A stretch of DNA of 40,847 bases, taken from assembly GCA_021108075.1 (NCBI GenBank), contig JAIORP010000210.1, forward strand, positions 1 through 40,847. The letters are read 5' to 3'. A model generated the notes under the pieces. It had not been told where the DNA came from and searched no databases. It saw nothing but the letters and a program-made list of their open reading frames with translations. The DNA comes from Candidatus Omnitrophota bacterium (GTDB lineage Bacteria > Omnitrophota > Gorgyraeia > Zapsychrales > Zapsychraceae). A program made the translations under genes and the position numbers. Positions 34,337 to 40,715 of this stretch are shown here, piece by piece. Every line of letters starts with the position of its first letter. Within the stretch, counting starts at the first letter, position 1.

Positions 34337-34965
34337 GCAGGAAATATATGAGTCCGGAGGCTATTGAAGAAAAGAGCATGGCGATTATCGAGAAAGAAAT
34401 AAAAAATTTGCACTGTTCTTTTGAAGAGAGACAAATAATCAAACGAGTCATCCACACAACTGTTGATGTTGATTTTGGTAAAAGTTTAATCTTTCATGCA
34501 AAAGCCATTGAGATCGGATTGCGGGCTATTAAGAAAGGAAAAACAATTGTTACAGATGTGCACATGGTGAAGTCCGGAATACGGGCTTATGATTTAAAAG
34601 AATTCGGTAACAACATATTATGTTTTTTTGATAAAGATAAAAAAGAGCCCAATCCTGATAATATCCCGAGGGCCGTACTTGCCATGAGAAAAGCCGGTAA
34701 ATCATTGAATGATAGTATTGTAGCCATAGGAAATGCCCCAACCGCTCTTTTTGAACTAATCGATATGGTTAAATCAGGGGACGTGAAGCCGGCATTGATT
34801 ATTGGCATGCCGGTAGGATTTGTTGGAGCCGCTGAATCTAAAGAAGAATTACAACAATTAGATATCCCCTATATTACAATTAATGGCCGTCGGGGAGGCA
34901 GTACTGTCGCGGCCGCGATACTCAACGCGTTAATTAAGATTGTTAAAGGATATGAGCAAACATAA
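34333..34965 (+). CDS. cbiC: Cobalt-precorrin-8 methylmutase
   Basis: CbiC moves the C11 methyl group to C12, giving cobyrinic acid. The 210-residue protein has SPEAIEEKSM near the N-terminus, the catalytic histidine (His41) in RVIHTTVDVDF, TDVHMVKSGI, IGNAPTALFEL, GMPVGFVGAAESKEEL and the C-terminal NGRRGGSTVAAAILNAL. These are the expected family blocks at the expected length. It overlaps cbiX (4 nt) and the preferred cbiD start (14 nt). Confidence 0.95.
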   Translation: MSRKYMSPEAIEEKSMAIIEKEIKNLHCSFEERQIIKRVIHTTVDVDFGKSLIFHAKAIEIGLRAIKKGKTIVTDVHMVKSGIRAYDLKEFGNNILCFFDKDKKEPNPDNIPRAVLAMRKAGKSLNDSIVAIGNAPTALFELIDMVKSGDVKPALIIGMPVGFVGAAESKEELQQLDIPYITINGRRGGSTVAAAILNALIKIVKGYEQT

Positions 34966-36067
34966 AGAAAAAATTGGAATAACAACAGGAGGTTGCGCTC
35001 AAGCAGCCGCTTATGCCTGCGCTGTTATGTTATCGACCGGCAAAAGAATTGACACTGTTGAAATTGAACTGCCTAATAAAATGATGCGCGTTGTACCGTT
35101 GGTAAACCAAAAGATATCGCAAGGTTACGCGTGCTGCGGCGTTATTAAGGATTCAGGAGAAGAAGATAAAGATATAACAAATGGAATCGAGATTGTTTGT
35201 GAGATAACAAAACAGAATAAATCCGGAATCTTCATTGAAGGTGGTGAAGGTGTAGGAAAAGTAACCCGACCGGGATTGGCTGTTAAGGTTGGTGAATACG
35301 CGATAAACCCGATACCTAAAAAAATGATTTTACGGGATGTATCATCCCTATTATTCACTGCTGAAAAGGAAGGATACATTGTTAAACTTTCTATTCCAAA
35401 AGGAAAAGAAATCGCGCGGAAGACATATAACCCTCGTTTAGGTGTTAAAGGTGGAATATCAATTATTGGTACAACAGGCACAGTTAAACCAAAGTCTCAG
35501 GAATCCTACAAAAAGTCTCTCCTGGTTGAATTAAACGTCGCGACATCCGCGAAATTTAAGACGCTTTTTATCGCGTCCGGATATTTGGGTGAGCGTTTGC
35601 TTACTGAAAAATACAATATCTCTGAGCAACAGATTATAAAAGTAGGGGACCATGTGGGATATATGCTCGAAGCCTGTTTAGAAAAAGGTATTAAAAAAGT
35701 AATGCTGATCGGTCATATCGGAAAATTAGTAAAGGTTGCCGCAGGATTGTTTAACACGCACAGTAAAACAGGTGACGCGAGAATGGAAACAATTGCCGCT
35801 TACGCCGCTCTAAATGGAGCTTCTCAGGATTTGGTTAAAGAAATCCTCGATGTCACTCTGGCCGAAGCAACGATTGATTTGCTCAAAAAGAACAATCTTT
35901 TATGCACGTTTGATACAATAGCCCCAAAAGTCACGCAAAGATGCCGTCAATTATGTCAGGAAAAAATTGAAATCGTTTCAGTATTGCTTTCATTAAAAGG
36001 TGAAATTGTCGGGGCATATCCCAAAAATATATTTAAGGATAAGGAATGGAAAAAGTTTATATCATAG
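34952..36067 (+). CDS. cbiD: Cobalt-precorrin-5B C1-methyltransferase
   Basis: CbiD methylates C1 during ring contraction chemistry in the anaerobic route. The protein has ITTGGCAQAAAYACAVML near the start, GEGVGKVTRPGLAVKVGEYAINP, and GISIIGTTGTVKP, signatures of CbiD. ATG at 34952 gives 371 residues and fits the family N-terminus; its AAAGGA lies unusually close (1-2 nt), and an in-frame TTG at 34940 is an alternative start. It overlaps cbiE by 22 nt. Asn-Pro-Arg-Leu-Gly and GHIGKLVKVAAGLFNTHSK are also typical. Confidence 0.94.
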   Translation: MSKHKEKIGITTGGCAQAAAYACAVMLSTGKRIDTVEIELPNKMMRVVPLVNQKISQGYACCGVIKDSGEEDKDITNGIEIVCEITKQNKSGIFIEGGEGVGKVTRPGLAVKVGEYAINPIPKKMILRDVSSLLFTAEKEGYIVKLSIPKGKEIARKTYNPRLGVKGGISIIGTTGTVKPKSQESYKKSLLVELNVATSAKFKTLFIASGYLGERLLTEKYNISEQQIIKVGDHVGYMLEACLEKGIKKVMLIGHIGKLVKVAAGLFNTHSKTGDARMETIAAYAALNGASQDLVKEILDVTLAEATIDLLKKNNLLCTFDTIAPKVTQRCRQLCQEKIEIVSVLLSLKGEIVGAYPKNIFKDKEWKKFIS

Positions 36068-36669
36068 GAACGGGCCCGGGTGAGCTTGAGTTTTTATTGC
36101 CTGTCGGCAAGAATATTATTAAGTCTTGCGATATTGTTATTGCCAGTTCACGCTTGATGCCGTTTATTCCCGAGGGAAAAAAGGTAATCAGGTTAGAGGG
36201 TAAATATAATGAATGTTTAGAATTTATTCAAAAGAACGCGTCAACTAAAAAGATTGGAGTTCTTGTTTCAGGTGATCCTGGAATTTTTAGTTTTAGCAAA
36301 AAAATTACTCAAATGTTGGACTCTTCCCAATATGAAATAGTTCCGGGGGTTAGTTCTCTTCAGCTCGCGTGCGCGCGCATCGGGCTTTCCTGGGATGATC
36401 TAAGTATTATCAGTGTGCATGGCAAATCTTTACGCGGTTTAGCTGAGAAGTGTGAAGTTAATAAAAAAATAATTATTTTTTGTGATAACAAAAACACGCC
36501 CACCCGGATATCAAGGTATCTAACCAAAAGGATCAAGGGAAAAGCGCGTGCCGTGGCTTTTGGCAACCTGTCTTTGCCGGGTGAGGAAATTATAAAATCA
36601 GATATTATTTCTCTCGCGAAACGCGAAAAAGAATGGAAAGGATTATGGCTTCTATTAATAAGCAAATAG
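36046..36669 (+). CDS. cbiE: Cobalt-precorrin-7 C5-methyltransferase, stand-alone CbiE
   Basis: CbiE is a tetrapyrrole methylase that methylates C5. The 207-residue protein opens VYIIGTGPGELEFL, has VLVSGDPGIFSF in the SAM-binding region and the CbiE-typical VPGVSSLQLACARIGLSWDDLSIIS... block. AAGGAT lies 5 bp before ATG at 36046. In many genomes cbiE is fused to or followed by cbiT, which does the C15 methylation and decarboxylation; here no CbiT domain is present and the next gene is cbiL. It overlaps cbiD (22 nt) and cbiL. Confidence 0.9.
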   Translation: MEKVYIIGTGPGELEFLLPVGKNIIKSCDIVIASSRLMPFIPEGKKVIRLEGKYNECLEFIQKNASTKKIGVLVSGDPGIFSFSKKITQMLDSSQYEIVPGVSSLQLACARIGLSWDDLSIISVHGKSLRGLAEKCEVNKKIIIFCDNKNTPTRISRYLTKRIKGKARAVAFGNLSLPGEEIIKSDIISLAKREKEWKGLWLLLISK

Positions 36670-37397
36670 TTAAAGGCGATTTTTACGGAATAGGGGTCGG
36701 GCCCGGCGATCCGGAATTGTTGACAGTTAAAGCGCGAAGGGTACTGAGCCAGGTTGATATTGTTTTTGCCCCTAAAGCCGCTATTGCCGCGAATTCTTTT
36801 GCTTATGAAATAGTAAAAGAATGCGTGTCTGAATCAAAGATTGAAACAATAACTTTCCCCATGACAAAAAACAAAACGGAATTAAAAAGTTTTTGGAAGG
36901 ACGCGGCTGAACAAGTTTATCAAAAAATTTGTGAAGGAAAGAACGTTGCTTTTATTACCATCGGTGACCCGTTTATTTACAGTACATATAATTATCTTTT
37001 GCGTCATTTAATTATCCTGGACAATACGATAAATGTTTATACTATTCCGGGAATTAGCGTTGTCAACGCGATAGCGTCATTGTTTAATGTGCCTTTAGCC
37101 GAAGGAGAAGACAAATTTATTGTGACTCCTTTACCTTCGCATTTAGCTGAATTAAAAAAGTTGATAGAGCAATTTGAAACCGTAGTTTTATTGAAAATTG
37201 GAAAAAATTTAAAACCATTGCTTGAATTCTTGAAAAAGAATGATTATGAAAAGAATGCTTATTTCGCGCGGCATATTGGTTGTTCTTCACAAATCGTTAT
37301 TGAAAATATATCTGAATTAATAGACAGCAAGAATGAAGCAGGATATATGTCGACAATGATTATCCGCAGGAATGAAAGGGGAGGTTCATTATCTTAA
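36633..37397 (+). CDS. cbiL: Cobalt-factor-II / precorrin-2 C20-methyltransferase
   Basis: CbiL methylates C20 of cobalt-sirohydrochlorin (cobalt-factor II). The protein shows YGIGVGPGDPELLTVKARRVL near residue 18, ITIGDPFIYSTYNYL, IPGISVVNAIASLFNVPLAEGED and VVLLKIGK, the layout of the C20 methyltransferases. ATG at 36633 gives 254 residues; ATG at 36645 (250 residues) is also possible because the family start lies near residue 15. It is the last B12 gene of the window: cbiF, cbiG, cbiH, cbiJ and cbiT, commonly clustered with it, do not follow. Confidence 0.92.
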   Translation: MERIMASINKQIVKGDFYGIGVGPGDPELLTVKARRVLSQVDIVFAPKAAIAANSFAYEIVKECVSESKIETITFPMTKNKTELKSFWKDAAEQVYQKICEGKNVAFITIGDPFIYSTYNYLLRHLIILDNTINVYTIPGISVVNAIASLFNVPLAEGEDKFIVTPLPSHLAELKKLIEQFETVVLLKIGKNLKPLLEFLKKNDYEKNAYFARHIGCSSQIVIENISELIDSKNEAGYMSTMIIRRNERGGSLS

Positions 37398-37407
37398 AAA
37401 AGTAGGA

Positions 37408-37432
37408 AAAAAATGTGCTAGGCATTTTTTAT
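37408..37432 (+). terminator. Weak AT-rich terminator-like hairpin after cbiL
   Basis: AAAAAATG at 37408-37415 and CATTTTTT at 37423-37430 pair around a 7-nt loop, and the second arm itself provides the T-run. It lies 10 bp after the cbiL stop. The stem is weak (mostly A-T), so termination may be partial. Confidence 0.4.
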
Positions 37433-37497
37433 TCAAGAGGGACATAGGCGTTATCTGCTCTTTGAGCTTGCTCCGGGGTTGCCGCCTGAAGGAAGAG

Positions 37498-37640
37498 TTC
37501 GAGAAAACATGGGTTTCTCGAATACAGAATTCCATCGTAGCATGGATTCGACCGTCGCAAATTTTCTCGAGGGTAAACCAAAGGGTTTACTCAAATCGAG
37601 CTATAGCCGTAATAGGATATCCCGTAGCTTGCTGCGGGGT
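37498..37640. repeat. Consecutive hairpin cluster downstream of cbiL
   Basis: The non-coding stretch 37398-37680 contains at least four adjacent hairpins: TTCGAGAAA/TTTCTCGAA (37498-37522), GAATTCCAT/ATGGATTC (about 37527-37549), a CTCGA...TCGAG stem with GGTAAACC/GGGTTTAC inside (37566-37600), and CCCGTAGC/GCTGCGGG (37621-37638, one G-U). The last resembles REP-type palindromes. A frame open from 37372 to 37659 crosses the cluster but has no protein-like features. It may be a block of palindromic repeats or a structured RNA. Confidence 0.55.
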
Positions 37641-37679
37641 GCTGGTTCATTATTTATAAAATTTTCATTCATTTTTTAT

Positions 37680-37756
37680 TGATAACATTCAAAATCAGCG
37701 ATCCAACTGCAGCCCGGGAGGGCTGCGGTTGGATCCGCGGTATTGTGTTGTTAAAT
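37680..37756 (-). other. attC-like recombination site 1 (end of vapBC cassette)
   Basis: Read on the minus strand, R'' ATTTAAC (37756-37750) and R' GTTATCA (37686-37680) enclose a long hairpin with a 15-bp stem (37700-37714 with 37721-37735, one G-U) and 6-nt loop. The segment GATTTTGAAT before R' resembles GAGTTTGAAT in attC 3. R'' is complementary, with one mismatch, to the start of the vapBC cassette (GTTATAT at attC 2). It lies 14 nt after the vapC stop. The hairpin may also act as a two-way terminator. Confidence 0.6.
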
Positions 37757-37770
37757 TTTTTAATCCTTGC

Positions 37771-38133
37771 TTAATATGCGTATTCAATTTTTAGCTCAAC
37801 GGCTGCTTTATGTAAGCTTTTATCTAAAGACCAGAGTAAAACATCTGAAAGAAATGCTGAAGCGATGAGATGCATATCAATAAAACCCAGTCCTTTTCCC
37901 ATTAATTTTCTTTTTTCTATAAGCTCCAAAATTTCATCATGGCTAGCTTTATAGCCTGTAGGCAGGGCTTCCATTAGCGAGAGAATTTCTTTTCTATTTT
38001 TTATGCTACCACAGGCGAGTTCACCAATAATGAATGGATGACACATAACATCTCTAGTGTTCAAAATTTCTTCTAACTGAGCATTCTTTTTTCGAAAATG
38101 TTCAATCCATATGGATGTATCAACAAGTATCAT
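37771..38133 (-). CDS. vapC: VapC-type PIN-domain ribonuclease toxin
   Basis: The 120-residue PIN-domain protein shows the acidic residues of the active site: Asp5 in ILVDTSIWIEHF, Glu38 in FIIGELACG, Asp86 in GFIDMHLIASA and Asp104 in LWSLDKSL. VapC toxins cleave tRNA or rRNA when freed from the antitoxin. It starts 3 bp after vapB, with its ribosome site in the vapB end, so the two are one operon. The attC-like sites on both sides make it the cargo of an integron cassette, a common setting for toxin-antitoxin pairs. Confidence 0.9.
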   Translation of the reverse strand: MILVDTSIWIEHFRKKNAQLEEILNTRDVMCHPFIIGELACGSIKNRKEILSLMEALPTGYKASHDEILELIEKRKLMGKGLGFIDMHLIASAFLSDVLLWSLDKSLHKAAVELKIEYAY

Positions 38134-38136
38134 ATC

Positions 38137-38331
38137 TTAGCCTTTCATCCTTCTTCTAGGTATCAATTGAATTGTTTTTTCTGTTCCCCCTAATTTTGCT
38201 AATCTTCGACTGCTCTCTATTGATATAAGTGCTTTAAGGCCAAGTTTAATCAAATAAGTTTTTTCTTTTATCCCTGTTAACTGTGAAGCTCTTTTAAATA
38301 ATGTATCTTCAATATTTAATGTTGTTCGCAT
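38137..38331 (-). CDS. vapB: VapB-type antitoxin
   Basis: The 64-residue protein opens MRTTLNIEDTLFKRASQLTG, the ribbon-helix-helix DNA-binding start of the VapB family with short chain length, followed by KTYLIKLGLKALI. The C-terminal tail (TIQLIPRRRMKG) would wrap the toxin. It lies immediately before vapC and is expected to repress their joint promoter at the palindrome 38371-38399. Its ribosome-binding site is replaced by a run of ten G (complement of 38338-38347). Confidence 0.85.
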   Translation of the reverse strand: MRTTLNIEDTLFKRASQLTGIKEKTYLIKLGLKALISIESSRRLAKLGGTEKTIQLIPRRRMKG

Positions 38332-38337
38332 AATATG

Positions 38338-38347
38338 CCCCCCCCCC
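38338..38347 (-). repeat. Homopolymeric G10 tract as vapB ribosome-binding site
   Basis: On the coding (minus) strand ten consecutive G lie 6 nt before the vapB ATG (complement of 38329-38331). No other Shine-Dalgarno sequence is present. Tracts of this length are prone to slipped-strand length change. Confidence 0.8.
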
Positions 38348-38370
38348 TTTTGTATGCATCATTAGTTAAT

Positions 38371-38399
38371 ATAAGTATGCATTATTTGTACATACTTAT
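38371..38399 (-). promoter_or_regulatory. Palindromic operator candidate of vapBC
   Basis: ATAAGTATG at 38371-38379 and CATACTTAT at 38391-38399 are perfect 9-bp inverted arms with an 11-bp spacer, about 40 bp upstream of the vapB start. A further GTATGCAT copy at 38352-38359 repeats part of the motif (38375-38382). Ribbon-helix-helix antitoxins bind such arms. Promoter elements should overlap this AT-rich stretch, though I cannot fix the -35 and -10 boxes. Confidence 0.6.
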
Positions 38400-38415
38400 C
38401 AAATTAATTTTATTA

Positions 38416-38481
38416 ATATAACGTTAGAACTCACCCGCCAAAAAGCGTTAGCTTTTTGGCGGGTGCAGGGATTTGTTGGGC
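38416..38481 (-). other. attC-like recombination site 2
   Basis: On the minus strand the order is R'' GCCCAAC (38481-38475), a spacer, CTGCACCCGCC..., a perfect 15-bp stem (38432-38446 with 38451-38465, loop of 4), GGTGAGTT, and R' GTTATAT (38422-38416). R'' is exactly complementary to GTTGGGC at attC 3 (40646-40640), the rule for the two ends of one cassette. CTGCACC and GGTGAGTT are shared with attC 3. Confidence 0.75.
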
Positions 38482-38510
38482 TTTTTAAATCTTCTTCTTT
38501 GTATTAAATA

Positions 38511-38519
38511 GTGACTGTT
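38511..38519 (+). repeat. Target-site duplication of the IS256-family element, left copy
   Basis: GTGACTGTT here is repeated exactly at 39974-39982, directly outside the inverted repeats. Nine bp is within the 8-9 bp normal for IS256-family elements. Confidence 0.9.
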
Positions 38520-39973
38520 GGCGGTATGCTAAACTTAGTTGAAATTCATTAAAAAAATAGGCAGGGTTCTCCTAAAATGGAGTTGATAAAAGCTCTATTT
38601 TATTAACCTGTAAAAGGAGGAAGAACCCATGCCGAGATTTAATTTAGCAAAGAAACGAGGAAAAGCCAAGGTAAAGATCAGTGATAAACGTCGGGCCGCA
38701 ATGAACAAAGTTGTGGCGGCGCACAGTGAAGAGTTTGACGTCAAGCTGAGTGTGATTCAGGAATTGATCCCGTTGGGCCTGAAAGCTGTGGCAGAAGAAT
38801 TACAAAATGAGGTCAAACAACTGGCGGGAGCCAGGTACAGCCGTGGCACAGACATTTCCCGCTGGGGAACTCAGAACGGATCGGTGTATTTACGGGAAGA
38901 AAAAATTCCAATAAAAGTTCCGCGAGTACGGGACGTGAGCAAAAAAGAAGAAGTACAACTGAAGTCGTACCAGCGACTGCAGAGTCCGTTTAAGGACGAC
39001 GAAAACATCCTTCGGCGTTTATTGCATGGGCTGAGCACGCACAAATATCACGAGAGCTCCTCGTTGGCGGCAGAGTCGTTTGGAATCAGCGCGTCAAACT
39101 TATCAAAACGTTTTAAACGAAATTCAACGCAAAAGCTTAAAGAGTTGCAAAATCGTTCATTGTCAAAAGAAGATATTGTTGCAATATTTGTTGATGGAAA
39201 ACGATACGCGAAAGATGGGATCATGGTGGCGTTGGGCGTCACGCTGGAAGGACGAAAGATCGTTCTTGGAATCGAGCAGGTTCACGGTGAAAATTCAAAC
39301 GCGATCGGACAATGGTTTGATCGGTTGATAGAACGGGGATTAAAGTTTGAGAAAGGAATTTTATTTATCATCGACGGAGCAAAAGGAATTCGAAAGGCAG
39401 TTAAACAAAAGTTTGGTCATTACTCGAAGGTTCAGCGCTGCCGATGGCATAAACGTGAAAACGTCCTTTCTTATTTGAACAATACGGACAAAGCGATTTT
39501 TCGTCGCCGGTTACAGGATGCTTATAATAAGACGACACACCGGGAAGCCATGACGGCACTTGAAAAAGTTCACCAGGAACTGGCAGAAATTAATATCTCG
39601 GCGGCGAATAGCCTTCTGGAAGGTCTCGACGAGACGCTGACGATCCATGAACTTGGTTTATCCGTCGAGCTTGCCCGCAGTTTGAGCACAACAAACTGTA
39701 TCGAGGGTTTCATGTCGCAGCTTGGATCTTACACGGACAAAGTGGACCGCTGGCAAAACAGCAGTCAAATTCAACGTTGGGTAGCGACAGCGGCAATGGA
39801 TATTGAGCCGCGGCTGCGGAGGATCAAGGGATATAAAATCTTGAAAGTGTTACGGTTTAAACTGGAGAAAATAGTTGAATCCCGGATAGGCAAAAAGAAT
39901 TCCAAGACGCTTGTCAGCACATAATAATGACTGGAGAACCCTGGGGAATTTCAACTAAGATTTGCATTGCGCC
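38520..39973 (+). mobile_element. IS256-family insertion sequence, complete, 1454 bp
   Basis: Terminal inverted repeats of 28 bp (38520-38547 and 39946-39973) agree at 24 positions and share the perfect 14-bp core CTTAGTTGAAATTC; a further AGGGTTCTCC motif recurs inside both ends (38563-38572 and, inverted, near 39933-39942). A 9-bp direct duplication flanks it. It carries one intact transposase gene. It is inserted in the 3' end of the cassette-borne membrane-protein gene, in the opposite orientation. Confidence 0.93.
38629..39924 (+). CDS. IS256-family (mutator-type) DDE transposase
   Basis: The 431-residue transposase has the DDE triad at Asp189 (IFVDGKRY), Asp249 (FIIDGAKGIRKAV) and Glu359 (STTNCIEGF), and the family C-x2-H motif at Cys271 and His274 (CRWHKRENVL). 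AAAGGAGG precedes ATG at 38629. The gene is intact with no frameshift, so the element may be active. Its composition (more GC, more Arg) differs from the neighbouring cassette gene. Confidence 0.95.
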   Translation: MPRFNLAKKRGKAKVKISDKRRAAMNKVVAAHSEEFDVKLSVIQELIPLGLKAVAEELQNEVKQLAGARYSRGTDISRWGTQNGSVYLREEKIPIKVPRVRDVSKKEEVQLKSYQRLQSPFKDDENILRRLLHGLSTHKYHESSSLAAESFGISASNLSKRFKRNSTQKLKELQNRSLSKEDIVAIFVDGKRYAKDGIMVALGVTLEGRKIVLGIEQVHGENSNAIGQWFDRLIERGLKFEKGILFIIDGAKGIRKAVKQKFGHYSKVQRCRWHKRENVLSYLNNTDKAIFRRRLQDAYNKTTHREAMTALEKVHQELAEINISAANSLLEGLDETLTIHELGLSVELARSLSTTNCIEGFMSQLGSYTDKVDRWQNSSQIQRWVATAAMDIEPRLRRIKGYKILKVLRFKLEKIVESRIGKKNSKTLVST

Positions 39974-40607
39974 GTGACTGTTCTTCTCTTTGGGATTTGT
40001 TCTTTTTAAATAAAGACTTAATTTTTTTGAAACTTGTTGCGGTAGCTTCAAATAATTTCTTAATTGGTGAGAAAATAAATTTTGCTCCACCCCCAATATT
40101 TTTGCCTAAAGAATCTACACCAGTCTTAGTCTTTTGAATAGCGCCTGAAACAGGTTTGGTAACTACTTCACTTACAACCAGTTTCGAGCCATCCCATACA
40201 CTCCTTCCAATTTTTTTAAAGAACCCTAAGGCCTTGTTCATCTTTTCGACATAAAGTTTCAGTAAACTAAGTATAATTATTGATAAGAACACTTCGGATA
40301 TGATCAGGATTAACACTGGAAACCAAAAGGATTTAAAAAAATGCACTTCTACGTTGGAAAACAATTTTTGAATCGAATTGGAGATATAATTTGAGGTAGG
40401 CAATAAAAGTAAGAGTGAATATAACAACGAGGCTTTGAATATGAATTTATTTTGCCTTTTCGTTATTTGTAAGGTGGTTAGATTATTTTTTTTTCCATGG
40501 TTTTCAATTCTGTTACATTTAATTCTTACACTTTCCATCAAGACAATGGTGAGAACTGTATAAATAATACTTTCTTTCTTATCTTTAGCCGTTTTTAAAA
40601 AATTCAT
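39951..40607 (-). CDS. Cassette-borne small membrane protein, 3' end replaced by IS sequence
   Basis: The 218-residue protein has a charged N-terminus, two hydrophobic segments (KASLLYSLLLLLPTSN and WFPVLILIISEVFLSIIIL), then a Lys/Gly/Ser-rich amphipathic tail with repeated KPVSGAIQKTKTGVDSLGKN-like text. I do not recognise the family. ATG at 40607 has GGTGGGGG 5 bp upstream. The last residues (RRNANLS) and the stop come from the IS terminal repeat. Joining the flanks at the 9-bp duplication restores a frame ending ...EEQSLFNTKKKI and a TAA (complement of 38485-38487), 3 nt before R'' of attC 2. So only about eight native residues were lost and the protein may still work. Confidence 0.65.
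   Translation of the reverse strand: MNFLKTAKDKKESIIYTVLTIVLMESVRIKCNRIENHGKKNNLTTLQITKRQNKFIFKASLLYSLLLLLPTSNYISNSIQKLFSNVEVHFFKSFWFPVLILIISEVFLSIIILSLLKLYVEKMNKALGFFKKIGRSVWDGSKLVVSEVVTKPVSGAIQKTKTGVDSLGKNIGGGAKFIFSPIKKLFEATATSFKKIKSLFKKNKSQREEQSRRNANLS
39974..39982 (+). repeat. Target-site duplication of the IS256-family element, right copy
   Basis: GTGACTGTT, identical to 38511-38519. Confidence 0.9.
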
Positions 40608-40639
40608 AATTGCCCCCACCTATTTTTATTTAAATCGAA

Positions 40640-40715
40640 GCCCAACATTCAAACTCACCTGCTGGTGCCCGACGCCATTAGGCGGCGGGTAACAGTCAGG
40701 TGCAGCGCGTTGATA
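40640..40715 (-). other. attC-like recombination site 3
   Basis: On the minus strand: R'' TATCAAC (40715-40709), CTGCACCTG, an imperfect stem with loop at 40677-40680 (CACCTG at 40656-40661 pairs with CAGGTG at 40697-40702, one unpaired base nearby as expected for attC), GGTGAGTTTGAAT, and R' GTTGGGC (40646-40640). R' matches the GTTRRRY consensus. The cassette gene starts about 33 nt beyond it. A 61-codon frame at 40655-40840 runs through this hairpin and is not credible as a gene by itself. Confidence 0.7.

Noticed and set aside
37372..37659. 95-codon open frame after cbiL
   Set aside because: It begins inside cbiL, crosses the hairpin cluster, has no ribosome site and no protein-like pattern.
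37680..37756. Simple bidirectional terminator
   Set aside because: The hairpin lacks a flanking T-run, and its flanks fit R''/R' sequences shared with the other two sites, so attC is the better reading; a terminator side-role is possible.
38534..39959. IS256 element bounded by the 14-bp perfect inverted repeat only
   Set aside because: No target duplication flanks these ends; extending the repeats to 38520 and 39973 exposes the exact 9-bp duplication.
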